Assembly (NCBI GenBank): GCA_951230915.1
Contig: OX579633.1
Location: 7,352,145 to 7,416,144 of the forward strand
Length of the DNA: 64,000 bases
Origin: Antitrichia curtipendula
Taxonomy: Eukaryota > Streptophyta > Bryopsida > Hypnales > Leucodontaceae
Direction: 5' to 3'
In this document: positions 1 to 11,339 of the stretch, piece after piece
Numbering within the stretch: position 1 is the stretch's first letter
How the letters are laid out: every line of letters starts with the position of its first letter
The notes under the pieces: model-generated
Databases searched by the model: none
Seen by the model: the letters and a program-made list of their open reading frames with translations, nothing else
Told to the model about the DNA's origin: nothing
Translations under genes and position numbers: made by a program

Positions 1-492
1 TTATTCTATTTTATTTCTTTTAGATTATTTATTTATGGTGATATAATTTCATTTTTCTTCAATTTTTTAACTCAATTTGATTTATTTTAATAACTACATA
101 GAAGGATTTTGATGGTAATTTAACATTGGGATTACATGGCTTATATGAAATTACAAGCCAAATGTTAAAGTTAGTTATGTATTTAGAAAACCTTTACAAT
201 TAGGCACATAAGTATTTTAAGGATAATTTTAATAATATTGCAATATGATTGTTGGGAACCCTATGCAACTCCAATGTTCCATTTGTCCATTACAATAGCA
301 AAACCTAGTATGTAGACAAAAAAGAAATTGAACGTTTCAAACAAGTTTTATGAATATTCAGTGTCTAAATCATCAATGTAAAGGGTAAACCTTTAAAAAA
401 AATTAAAGAAAATTAAAGAAAAGAAGAATGTAGTTCCTATTTGGAGAATTCATAAATGCATCCTTCAACTTGAATTAAGAAAAATATGTACC
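1..492. other. AT-rich stretch without recognised gene
   Basis: AT-rich non-coding sequence with short homopolymer runs. No reading frame, repeat pair or RNA gene was recognised. Confidence 0.5.
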
Positions 493-743
493 TTATCTTT
501 TGTTATAAATCCAAAAACTTCTAGCGTCTACTTTCAATTTTTTTTTAATAGAAGCGAGCAAGTCAATTTTCATTTTCTGAAATTTTCTTTTTTGCAGAGT
601 AAATCCTAGTTCGCAAATGCATGGTGAAGGCATGAAAGAGAGGTCCGGGCCCAAGAAGGGAGCAACATGCTTCCACACATGATCTTTGAACTCAAAAAGT
701 AGTTCGGACCCCTTAATGCAGCCATTGACTTGAAGATATTCCC
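493..743 (-). CDS. isolated exon of an unrecognised gene
   Basis: The minus strand has an open stretch of about 83 codons. It is preceded by a good acceptor (TTTGATTTCAG at about 744-754) and followed by a GTACAT donor just after an in-frame TAA at the low-coordinate end. The peptide looks protein-like and contains FKDHVWKHVAPFLGPDLSF and a basic tail. No family was recognised and no neighbouring exon could be joined to it. It could be a leftover exon of a transposon gene. The call rests on splice-like borders and composition only. Confidence 0.3.
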
Positions 744-839
744 CTGAAATCAAATTAAAGGTTGGCTGCATTAATGGGTTCCCCCTCTCCATGCAAAAGA
801 CGAATTCCATAACCAAGTTCAACTTCTATTTCAACTTCC

Positions 840-1205
840 CTCCCATACTGTGGCTGAGGAGCGGGACGTCCGCGCCTTGTCCAGGCATCTGTGCCCCTGC
901 GTCCGTGCCCTGTCCAGGCATCCACGCCCCTCCAGGACGTCCGCGCCCCTGCGTCCACACTTTGTCCAAGCATCCATGCCTTGTAAAGTCTCTGCCCTAA
1001 CGATGACATTCCTGCTCTGACTTTCACGTCCGCACCCTGATTCCAGCATGGACCACCACTGTGGAAGTGAGTTGTCAATTGGAAAATTGGAAAATTGGAA
1101 AAATGAAAGGCATCTGGGCTGTCCGAGACGTCCGGTTGTCCGGTCCGATTTGGCCATCTGTCCGTCTCGTCTGATCACCTCGACCCGTCCACTATGACAA
1201 CCCTG
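840..1205. repeat. GC-rich MITE remnant with GTCC-rich minisatellite
   Basis: A GC-rich island in AT-rich DNA. The left half holds degenerate repeats built on GTCCAGGCATC and GCGTCCGTGCCC (about 868-990). The right half is rich in GTCCG and ends in GACAACCCTG at 1196-1205, the same terminus as the two intact hAT-type MITEs at 34919-35267 and 38636-38943. No matching left terminus or target duplication was found, so it is probably a truncated family member. Open frames across it reflect the GC-rich repeats, not genes. Confidence 0.5.
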
Positions 1206-1875
1206 GCTTGTGAGCCTATGAGCCTATGAGCTGGAATTTTTATTTTGAAAAAAAGGGATGAGGGATCTATGACCTTGGGTTTACTAAATTGTTTAAAACA
1301 TCAAATGTGAAGTCATTTTTGTGAGTACCTAGGTGTGGAAAAATATTTTCTTATACTCTTATATGCATTCTAAAAAGATACGCAAATTTAAAACAAACCA
1401 AGTAATGCCAAATCTCAAAAGAATGAATACACCACAACTGATATAGCCATAAAACACACAAATCCAATCATAATAAAAAACAATACATAATACTTTGACT
1501 CACGAGATATGTCAATCTCATGAGTCTAAGCCGCTATAGACTCAATCACAGAATCTTGAGTTGTAGACGGCTCTGAAGTCTCTCTACCTTCGGATACTAA
1601 CCCATTTATGAACTGTAAACATTCAAAGCATATGTATATCTATGGCATTTGCATTTAATACATTCAAACTCCACAAATGCTGATGCCGCCTACTTGGCAT
1701 ATATTGGAAGATGAAAAGACTTCTCTAGATTAGAGAGAAGACTTTGCTTCTTCATCATTGCATCTTTTGACATCAATCCTTGACGGCTGCAAACACAAAT
1801 GACACGATGTTAGACTCATAAAATACAATGATTACCGAACAAAACAAGAGTTCAAAAATATACAAACTTACTTAC

Positions 1876-2444
1876 TCAATTTTCCCTTCCGTGCAAACTT
1901 CCGAGGCACCACAGTCATATTATCCGGATCTTGAGATGCTGCAACTGTTGCTGGCAGTTTTGCAGTCACTGTGGTTGGAGTGGATTTCTTCATGGGTTTG
2001 AAGACCGCGTCAAAAATGTCTACGTCCTCCTCCAAAACCACAATGTAGTGGCCCGTGCCACGATACACTGTAATGGACGCACCTACAGTAAACAAAATGA
2101 AACTTGTTATCTCAAAAGATAAATACAGAAATTCAAATTGAAATTCACAACCCTTAAATAGAGAACTCACCTGTAGATGCATTGCAGTCAATAATCAATT
2201 CTCCTTCAACCATTGTCGCTTTGATGAGGAGTTGGAAAAGCCTAGGGTCTTTCTTGCGAGCACCATGGCATGGTTTATCCCCATTCATCAACATGTTCTC
2301 TTTGGTGGTGAAATTCATCAACATGTCATCTAATCCGATATCCATGCCGACATTCTCTATCATTGGGGTATGTTTGAAAGAGAAATTAGATTTTCCTTTT
2401 GTGCCAAGGTCTTTCACCATGAAGCTGATCCCAAACTTTTGAGT
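1876..2444 (-). CDS. SAM-binding region exons of the methyltransferase domain (older copy)
   Basis: Two exons, 2444-2171 and 2084-1876, separated by an 86-base GT-AG intron. The first contains GARKKDPRLFQLLIKA and ends in GELIIDCNASTG; the second begins GASITVYRGTGHYIVVLEED. Together they match the order found near the C-terminus of beta-class N4/N6 DNA methyltransferases: motif X (K-P-x-x-L), motif I (V-L-D-x-F-x-G-S-G-T) and motif II (G-R-x-x-I-G-I-E-x-D). The FxGSG loop is degenerate (NASTG), so SAM binding is uncertain. The intron falls inside motif I at the same place in both copies. Confidence 0.55.
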
Positions 2445-2540
2445 CTACAAACATTCAAACAAAAATAATATTAAGAATCACAAAAAATGTTTGGAAATCC
2501 AAATGCTACTTCAAATCATGAAATTGAAAAGATAACATAC

Positions 2541-2879
2541 CGTGGTAGTACTACCAAAGGCTGAGGTCAAGTGCATGCGGTTCATTTCTATACACTCCTT
2601 CTTTACCATCATATATGTCTCGTATAGTCCTACAATATTGGACTTCAAATCTAAGGAGAATGAATGAAACACAATCATACATCCATGGTCTTGCAAATAC
2701 TTTTCAACAAAAAAAGAAGGCCATCTGCATAGCCTCATATTCCTTGTTTGCATTCCATGTCGGTACCGCCATTGGTGGAGAAGACACCTCCAGAACCGGC
2801 CAATTCTTCGGGCAGTCAAAAAACACAAGGTCCACTTCCGGACACTGGTTCACTTTACCGTCAAACATGCAAGACTTAC
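2541..2879 (-). CDS. methyltransferase motif IV-like exon (older copy)
   Basis: Starts after GGCAG at 2880 and ends at a GTATGT donor at 2540. The peptide has a hydrophobic strand followed by an acidic turn, VDLVFFDCPKNW. This is the position where amino DNA methyltransferases carry D-P-P-Y/W; here the motif reads DCPK, so the second proline and the aromatic residue are missing. A second hydrophobic strand (GCMIVFHSF) follows about 50 residues later, as in the Rossmann-like fold. The frame breaks in a run of seven A at 2709-2715. Aligned exon in the younger copy: 28509-28856. Confidence 0.5.
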
Positions 2880-5349
2880 CTGCCAATAACTTCAAACAAA
2901 CAAGTAATGGATACATACAACGTTCATGTCCTTCATTTTCAATATAAATTAGCAAACTAAAATTTATAAAATTCTTACCCTTTTTAAGAACTCCATCACC
3001 TCGTTGTAGAATGTTGGCATCTCAATCTCCATGTCATCCATGAGCTCCACAATGGACAAGTTGAGGATACACTCTTCCGTATTGTCTTCATCATCCTCAC
3101 CAATGACAATCACCTAAGTCCCTTGAACAATGATGTCTTCTGTTAGTTGTAACAAGGCCGCTTTTCTCTTCAATCTAGTCTGAGATGCAGATTGCATCTG
3201 TGACCCTGGTCCATCGTAGATGATGTTGGAACTTAGCCACCGCCTTTGACCTTCTTCTTGCCTTTGCCTTTTCCCTTCCCCTCATTTTCTGTTTCTTTCT
3301 CTTTCTCCGCCAACTTTGCCGCTCGATCTACTTCCTTCTTCTCCTTATTGATGAGGATGTCTTTTTCCTTGGCTTCTTTCTTTTTGTCAACGATTGTCCT
3401 TCTAGCAATGGTCTTCTTCTTTTCCGCATCACTGAGGCTTGCAAATTCGTCCACCACCAAATCAATAGCCCCAAGACCTTCAAAAGACTTCCACAAGTCA
3501 ACCTCCAAAGGATGCGTGAATGTGATGGGGTAGTCTATGTACCACCCTCCGCCACTAAGATGAGCGGTCGTGAAAGTGCGGAGCTGACTCGGTAAATACA
3601 TGCAATCAGCCGAAGAATGATCTAGCCATGTCATCAAGAACGGAGGAAGATCTTGACGATTAATTGCGCCTTTAGTAAGAAGCTCATACTTGAAGTATCT
3701 ACACCCAAAAAAATGAATTGGAATCAATTGCAATAGTAATCCTACAGAATGGTTTATGAAAAAAAAAAAAGGTGATGAAGGTAATTGACAACTGGAAGAC
3801 AAATGAGTCATTTAAATGCCTTTTAAGAAAAATGTGTTACAAAAATGGGACCAAATCAAGGGATACCCTGAGGTACTTCTTCAACCCTAGTTGGATCCGA
3901 CTAAGGTCTTGGCTCTACCTCGAAGTACCCTTGATATTAGTCAATCACTTTGGTCCATATAATAATCTACCAATATTGACAATTCCAAATAGAATTTAGT
4001 AATCATATTCTTAAAGCAGCTTCATTGACTATGACAATCACTTCTACAAAATTCAGCATTCATACCGGAAGAACACTCTTTGAACCGTCTGCATTGATCC
4101 ATCAAAATTTACGAAGGAGCCACCTTTCTTGAAGTAATTTGCTCCTTTTAGAGCCGGTCCAAACCCTTGATCCCAAATCTTCCTTCTCCAACCTTCCACG
4201 TACTCCGATAAGTACTTCGACTGTTGTGGAATTTTCATATTGATCATGATACTATCTTTATGCACCATTGTGTCAAAGTACTCCACGGCCGCATCTTCAA
4301 TTTGGCATCACAGAATTGCAAATAAGTATTTTAGAATTTTCTATAACATATACATGTCAACAACGTAGAAATGGGAGAGTATAATACATAACTGGACCAA
4401 ATAAATACTTTGAATTAATGGACAGAAGCACTTACCCCGTATACCAGACGCACTTGTTCAAGAAAGGTCCCAAATTTGTCTCTGAAACAGGTCGACTAGG
4501 AAATCTTCTAGTGTCGTGAGATGGCATGGAGGAGTTCCACCACTTGTGGAACTTTATCTTGTGAAAGGCTGTGGTATTGCACGTAGCTACCATCTGCAGT
4601 TTCTCAAGAGTCATCTTTGGAACCTCATTAGAGCTCCAATGTTTTTCAACCTGCACAAACAATAAAACATTTTATATCAAGAATAAAAAGCACATTCAAC
4701 AATGCCTTGAACTTCATTATCATACATTGGATCTCACCTCTTCAAGGAATCCAGGACCGTATGCAGGATTTGACACCGTTAACAACTTAATCATCTTCGT
4801 ATACAATTTTGATGCTTTCTCCTTTGCTTCAGCCCTCATGGTGTTAGTGACACCAGAATCACTTTTTTCTTCAAATGGTGTTATCTCGTTGTACTTTCTA
4901 ACAGCAGCATCTGCTGCTAGAGCAATCTCTTGCTGTACAAGTGAAACATCATATAAATTAGTAATGGGCACAAGAACAACAAGCAAAAAATTATGCATAA
5001 GTAATTGAACACATTCCAAGATTCACCCGAAATACAAATGTCGTAAAGACCTCAGCAAGCATTGAATACCAGGTCTTTCTTGGTGTTAGAGTTCCACATC
5101 TTTTCACCACTAATGGCCGCAGCATCTCGTTGAACCTTTCCATTGAAAGGAGTCCATACTTTTGAACCCAGTACAAAGTATGTACTAAGTTCGTTTTAAT
5201 ATGCGAATCCTCTGTCGATCTGTATTTAGTACATCATAGTTAGAATTGACATTGTAAAATAAATACCACATATGATGGTCAATAATTTACTAACAAATTC
5301 CAAAAATAACATGACATTATTGTACTTATTTGTTTATGTCATACATCAC

Positions 5350-5982
5350 CTGCATGACAAGCTCAATCCTTCCCTTTGTGTCAAGCATAATCTAGTCCAC
5401 TGCAAAATGCCACGACGGGTCTGCCGAGTGAAGTCTGTTGATGTGGTTCATACATACAATCCGGCGGTGATTGCCATCGCATACATAGAACTTAAAGTTC
5501 TTGAGGAACTTTAGAGGTGCCACCGACTCTACAACTTTGTTGAATTCGTCATTCTCTTTCTTCCAGAGCAAGCCCCAACCATCAATCTCTTCTGTCGTAA
5601 ACTCGGAACTCTCACCAGCCTTGTTGGTCGCTGAAACATAAAAAACCGCCTCTCCATCACAGTAGCTATGTACAAATTCTTGCTCTAACTTCACAATGTC
5701 ACATGAGAGGGTTGGCCTCACCATGGGCATTGCAACAAGCCTGCAAAGAAGAACTCGGAGTCGAAATAGCTTCTCTGGCTTCATCCTCAATGTTGAAATG
5801 GTGGCCACGGAGTCAACCTTCTGGAGCCTTTGTAACTCATCCTCTAGCAATTCCTTTTCTTCTTCTTCCTCCAAAAAGTCACCAACATCTTCAACACCAA
5901 TGTCGGGCTGAGTTGCTTCATTGGTTCCCAAGGTCTCCACAATCTTCTCCTCTTGAGTTTGAGATGTGGGCAATACCTCCAT
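5350..5982 (-). CDS. ParB-like domain exon (older copy)
   Basis: The exon runs from an acceptor (ATTTGCAG) at 5983 to a donor (CAG/GTGATG) at 5350. An acidic Glu-rich N-terminal segment is followed by a region ending in FYVCDGNHRRIVCMNHI and then DPSWHFAVD. The DGNHR block matches the G-x-H/R-R motif of ParB/Srx-fold domains, where a Gly-Glu-Arg-Arg or Asp-Gly-His-Arg loop closes the nucleotide- or substrate-binding site. The sister exon at 31010-31614 has WDGNHRLAAWLPI at the same place. TAG at 5392-5394 replaces what is a serine codon in the sister exon, so translation would stop before the methyltransferase exons. Confidence 0.55.
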
Positions 5983-6956
5983 CTGCAAATGAATAATAAA
6001 GTGCACATTAGATATGAGATAATGAATCATAAACTGAAACAACTAATGGGAATTGAAGATCAATTGTATAAATCACTTCTTTACATTGAATTGCACAGTG
6101 CACTTGTCCATTACAAAGATACAATGGTGTCTCTATGTCCAACACTTGCACATGCAAGGGTGACATTGTTCATTAATGAACCTAGTAGCTAGTGTATAAA
6201 AAAGCTACATTCCCGTTGAGTCAACATCAACATCACAGTCAGAGTCCGATGAAAGGTGAATGTACACCACATCATGTTTTCCTACTTGAGTACTACATGT
6301 ACAATCACAATACTCCACAAATTGGGGACTAGTAATTGATACTAAACTGCCCTTATCAGAGGTATATTTGGTGTTAGAACTCTCAGATGAAAATACGAGC
6401 TGCTTCCTCTTGCGTGAAAGAGGAAGTTAGTTGATCCAACTAACATGTGGCTGCTCGACATAATCACATGCCCAATTGCATGCATCCAATATATCATCCA
6501 AAATTACCAAGTCGGTCTCAAACTCTCAATGGCTTCTTCTGGCAACGTCTTAGTAGTAATGTTGGTGACTGTATGTGCTGGAGACTTGGGAACAGAAGGG
6601 CCTGCCATTGAGTCATTGGAAACCATCTCGCTTGAGTCATATGAAAAACATCCTTGACTAACTTGACCAATAGCCTGCATTTTCCAATGACGATGAAATT
6701 ATGAGAACCATCAAGATAAGTCTAATAAATGGCATACATTTGTGAAATTAAGCACAGATTTCAGAACGAACATTTACCTTATCACATATAGAATAAAACG
6801 GTTTTTTTGATTAGAAAAAGCATATCTCATCACTACTCATTATTCAATACTCTATTCTTAACTTTAAATTGCAAATTTTCAAAAAAATATTTCTACGAGT
6901 CCCAAGTGACAAATTGGGAGCTCACACCAAGTCTACATCTTCTCAATCTTTATGGA
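5983..6956. other. intergenic stretch between methyltransferase gene and hAT gene
   Basis: Mostly AT-rich. On the minus strand around 6440-6680 there is a short coding-like stretch with stops (Ser/Thr/Pro-rich), which may be a decayed 3' exon of the hAT gene or the lost 5' part of the methyltransferase gene. Nothing else was recognised. Confidence 0.35.
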
Positions 6957-9900
6957 CTAAGGTTGGTAATCACTATCTCCTTTCACTTCAGTCCTGCTAC
7001 TATGACATGTTCTATCCCATCTGGAATCATTGTTGCTGGATGAATTTTGCATATTATCTGATGAAGATTGTACAATCTTCCCTCCTTCTTCTTGTACTTG
7101 TTTTGATGCGCCTAATCTCACTGGTCTACCTAACATATGGTCCCTTTTGGCTTTTAGTATAAACTTTCCAATACCTCCTTTAAGGTCGTGGACTGGCTTC
7201 ACTTTTCGCTTGATTAGAGGCAAACTTGCATCAAGGGGGATTCTACCTACATTTTATTTTTTCAATGGAGAGATTGCAATAGGTTCCATTATTCTTTTCT
7301 TCTTAGCTTTTTTGCACTCCTTCACCGTGGGTGGACTTCCTTCCAAACCTTCTAGAATATTTGTCTTCTTTGCGGACAAAGCTTCCACTGTACGGTTTAA
7401 AGATTTGATCGGAGAATGCATTGCATGGCCAGAAAATCGACGAAGCATAGACTCCAATGTTTCTACATCATCGTTGTCTGATGAAACGGATGGATTTGGA
7501 TTGGCACCAATGTACAATTCTTTCAAATTGTTCAAATGTTGTTCTTTAAACCGTGAGTCTCCAGGACCATTCAAAGTTGTGCTACGGCTTGTATATAGTG
7601 CATGTCAAGGACCGGTAAGTGGTGGTAATTGAGGATCTTGCACTAGTTGCTTCATGTCTTTGGCGTTGCGGTTTGGCATTGGGCACATGGACTCCAATAC
7701 ATGTGGATCTTGACTTCCCTCTATTTGAGGTGCTTGGATATTTTGAATGCCTAAAAGTCCAATATTTTCACTTGCCAATGCCCCTAGTAGTTCAATACTT
7801 TGGTTGACCACATTTGTGTGGGACTTCACCCCGCACTCTTTCATGTCATTGTGTTGATCATTTTCTTCCGCTCCTACCGTTGTCATGGATGGACACTCGG
7901 GAATTTGAATCACTTCATCCATTTGGGAAGTTTCATCACCTATAAACATTTTCTCATCTTCCTCCGTTATCTTTGCATGAATATTTTTCCTATTTGCTAG
8001 AATGTTTTCACTACGCAACAACCCGGTTCCATCTAAGTATTTAGCTATGGAAGGTCCACCTTCATCATATTCACAGTCATCCTCATTCAACGGAAACTTG
8101 TAAGGGTCTTCACAATCATCTCCGATGTCTCCATCATAACAAGGTGGGCTTCGAAGCGGTTCATCATCAAAATTGCGGATGCCGTGGTCATCTTCATCGT
8201 TTATGAGGGGATCAACTTCTTCACCGGATTCACCACCCTCATCTTCCAATGAAGACAAGGCCGAATCCTCCGACTTGAGGTTCTCGTCGTACCATTTCTT
8301 CTTGTCGTTTTTCTTTGATCCATCGAGGACTTTGGAATTGGTATACACATATATCAAATCTTGTGCTCTTTGTGGCTTCAACTTGTTCTGATATTTGTTG
8401 TGAACAAAAGAGTAGCTACTCCAATTTCGTTCACATGAAGACAATGATACCGGTTGGGCCAAAATCCTCTTGACAATTGGAGCAATGAGCTTCCCGCACG
8501 CGCCCTCAAAATCCCACCAAGCATATGCCGACAATTGTTGTTCACCCGGATCCAACATGTTGTGGAACGGAGGTTCCCTATGGCGGAAGGCTATAAATTC
8601 CTTCACAACCTTCACGTATTCTAAAGGTGTATATATTTGCATTAGAACACGCTTGCATGCAGCCATGGCATCGGTGTTGTCGGCTAGTTTTTTGTCTTCA
8701 AGAAGGTAGGGATTCAAAAGTGCTCCTACATAATGTAAATCAGTCTTCACCATATCACATCGTTTGTAGAACAACTTCACCAACGGGATGGCTTTGTCCA
8801 AAGCCAAACAAAAAGGCTCTTTGTCTAAAGCGAGGACGTGCTTCTCTAGATTCCTCATAATATGTAACACCTTGCCCATACATGGTGTCTTCCCATCCAA
8901 ATCATGAAGAGCATTGACAATTGGAGCTGTCACATCTTCAAAATTTTGACAAAATGCCCACTTAGAAATTAGAATGGTCTTCTTCATCCATTCGGATTCT
9001 AAACGAGTTTTGAATTTTCGGGAGTGCTTTCTAGCATATTCCTCCCATTGCAGATCCGTCACAGTTTGTTGCAATTGTGCTTTCACCTTGAGCATACGTG
9101 CAACCATGTTGTAATTCGAGGCAAATCTTGTTTCTACCGCCAACAACAAGTTGTACTATGTCAAATATTTCCGAAGTATCGCAAGCGGCATGTGCCTCTT
9201 CTTGAAGAATTTGACTATCTTTCGGGAATCTTTCACGACGTCATCAATCCATTGTTCGTTTGCCCAATCTTTTAGCAACAAATTCAAGGCATGCACCACG
9301 CAACCTTGGAAAAAAATGTGGGGATAGGTAGTAGATACCAAACTCCATGCTGCTGAATTTACAGCCGCATTATCTGTACTCACCTGCACTACGTTTGCAG
9401 GGCCCACTTGTTCTATGAAACTCTCTAATATAGAAGTCAAATATGGAGCATCTTTAATTTTCCTAGTTGTATCCACTGATTCTAGGAATTGCTCACCTGC
9501 GGATGACACAAGGATGGCATTTATCAATGGCCGATTCAAAACCGAGGTCCACCCATCAATAGACAATGTGGCTCCAAACTTCCTAATATTGGTTTCACTC
9601 CACTTACAGAGATTGACCTCCAAGTCTACCTTTGCTTGATTATGCAATTTATGACGTAGGTCATAATATGATGGTAGGCTATAAGGTTGGTGAAACTCTG
9701 TCATTTTCTTCATTGCTTTTTTAAAGGTTGGATTTCAGGCTACATCAAATGGTATGTTTGCCGCATAAAAAAAATTGGCCCACATTGCATTCAAAATGCG
9801 TTTATTTGCTTCTTCAAATCCCTCTACTAGCCTACTCTGTCTTTGAGGCCTACTGCTTGATGTCCGTTGAGTTCTATGTCCACCTGATGCTTTTGTACTT

Positions 9901-10075
9901 GAATTCACTTGGGAAGAACCATCAACATATTCCTCTGGTACCATACATGAGTCTTCTTTGGTAGAATTCATAGTGTCTCTCGCATTTGACATAGCACAAA
10001 CAACCATAGCCATAGGTGCGTCGTTGCCATCCACATTGTGTGGAGTACATCTTTGTGGAATCACTTCATTGCAAT
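6957..10075 (-). pseudogene. hAT transposase (DUF659 type), BED finger cut off
   Basis: One reading frame can be followed from 10075 down to 6957. It has the catalytic hAT/DUF659 core with DGWTSVLNRPLINA (first Asp), VSTDNAAVNSAAW (second Asp) and CVVHALNLLLKDWANEQW, then the C-terminal dimerisation region with SLSSCERNWSSYSFVHNKYQ (catalytic Glu in CERNWS), followed by a long acidic tail. In-frame stops lie at 9735-9737 (TGA), 9156-9158 (TAG), 7605-7607 (TGA) and 7254-7256. The N-terminus shows one cysteine pair (CNEVIPQRC) but the rest of the BED zinc finger is missing, because element 10076-11339 abuts it exactly there. hAT transposases cut and paste with 8-bp target duplications; the ends of this element were not found. 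Confidence 0.8.
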
Positions 10076-11339
10076 TGTCGCACGCGTAGTTAGCGCGTAA
10101 GTATCTTTAACACAAAAATGTGGTAAGATGACACGAGTTATCGTCCCAGGGAATTCTAGTATGTTGCTGCAAGTTTTGGGTATCCGGATCACTTCCAAAA
10201 ACACCCCAAGCAATCCGTACACTCTATTGCTATCTTCCGGAAACTAGTATTTTCCGGATTCCAATCCGGTTCCGCCCTATTCCGGATTCCGGTTCCAACT
10301 CTCTCAAGTAACTGGTTTTAGATACCCCTGTTTCACCCTCAGGGGGTCCACTATTGATCTTTCCGAGGGGCAGGGACTCGCCACTCTTGGTTCACACTCT
10401 CTATCCGTAACAAACAAAACAAAACACCCAAGAATTATACAGTAATAGCAAAGGGAGAATCCGTACCCTCACAATCTTCCAGATGACGTATCCGGAAAGT
10501 AGGTCACACAGGGCCCGGTTAGATCCACCTTACTACAACGACAGATCCAGACTTTCCGGATTGTAGTGCTGACTTTGTATCTCTCGAGTGCTCCAGAGGT
10601 TGGCAGACCTTCCGATGGCTGGGATAATTCCTCAGGCGGTTGCTAATCTCCGCACGGAATCCTCCCTGGACTTCCGGACTCGCACCCTCACCCGTAACAG
10701 GCTTCCACCGGATCACCGTTCCAGCAATTTAAAGGCACCATGCACAGTTCCTCATTCACACATCTAAAGCTCTTCCGTCACAGCATATGTATCCGTCAAC
10801 CCAAGAATCCGGACTCCCTCTCACACACTCTCACTCACAAACCAGTGTACGACTCAATCATCAACGCGATACGCAAAGAGATGATCAAATTGATCTCCGG
10901 TAAGCTTCGATTAAATGACAAGAAAGGAAATGACAGGCCAACAAGCCGGCCTGCCCTTAAAAACAACCAAAAGCGGCCCAACGGTCCACCCAAAACCCGG
11001 CCAACGGCCAGCTAACCGTTCCGGGAAAACCGGAGAGCCGTTGACAACCTAAAAGTCCGGAACTACAGCAATCCCTAAAATTCCGGAACTTCCTAAAATT
11101 CCGGATCTCGACTACTTCCGGAAACTCCTAAAATTCCGGAACATTTCCGGAATCCGGATTCGACCTGTTACTGGACTTTAACGTTTATAACAATTCTAAT
11201 GATCCGGAAATTACTTATTCTAAACTTACTCTCAATCTGTTCCGTATTGCCTATTCTTACATTAGAAATGAAAATTTCTACTCTATTCTAATCCGGTTCT
11301 AGTCTATTCTACTAACATTTGAATTTCCGTACTGTGACA
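10076..11339. mobile_element. 1.26-kb derivative of the TGTCGC element family (fragment A)
   Basis: Starts TGTCGCACGCG and ends GTACTGTGACA, so the termini form a short imperfect inverted repeat. The body is full of TCCGGA motifs. It shares blocks with the complete element 12679-16060 and the truncated one at 56095-58500, for example the CTACAACGAC block after GGTCAC at about 10501 (also about 13209 and 56519). It lacks the ORF, so it looks like a solo terminal repeat or an internally deleted copy. The flanks do not form a target duplication: hAT coding sequence lies on the left and SWIM transposase sequence on the right, so a rearrangement probably occurred here. Confidence 0.55.

Larger units (their letters stand above)
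1876..5982 (-). pseudogene. ParB-like / amino DNA-methyltransferase-like gene, older copy
   Basis: At least nine exons with GT-AG borders were traced, in transcription order: 5982-5350 (ParB-like), about 5220-4991, about 4935-4736, about 4652-4438, about 4293-4067, about 3700-3233, about 3220-2980, 2879-2541 (methyltransferase motif IV region), 2444-2171 and 2084-1876 (SAM-binding region). Every exon has a counterpart, in the same order, in the copy at 27553-34356. It is inactivated by an in-frame TAG at 5392-5394, a TAG at 3114-3116 and a one-base frameshift in the 7-A run at 2709-2715. The N-terminal exon upstream of 5982 was not found; the hAT block starts nearby. The domain assignment is by motif reading. 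The product is probably non-functional now. Confidence 0.6.

Noticed and set aside
831..1178. Open frames in the GC-rich island
   Set aside because: They arise from GTCC-rich MITE or minisatellite sequence and repeat the same short peptide pattern in all frames.
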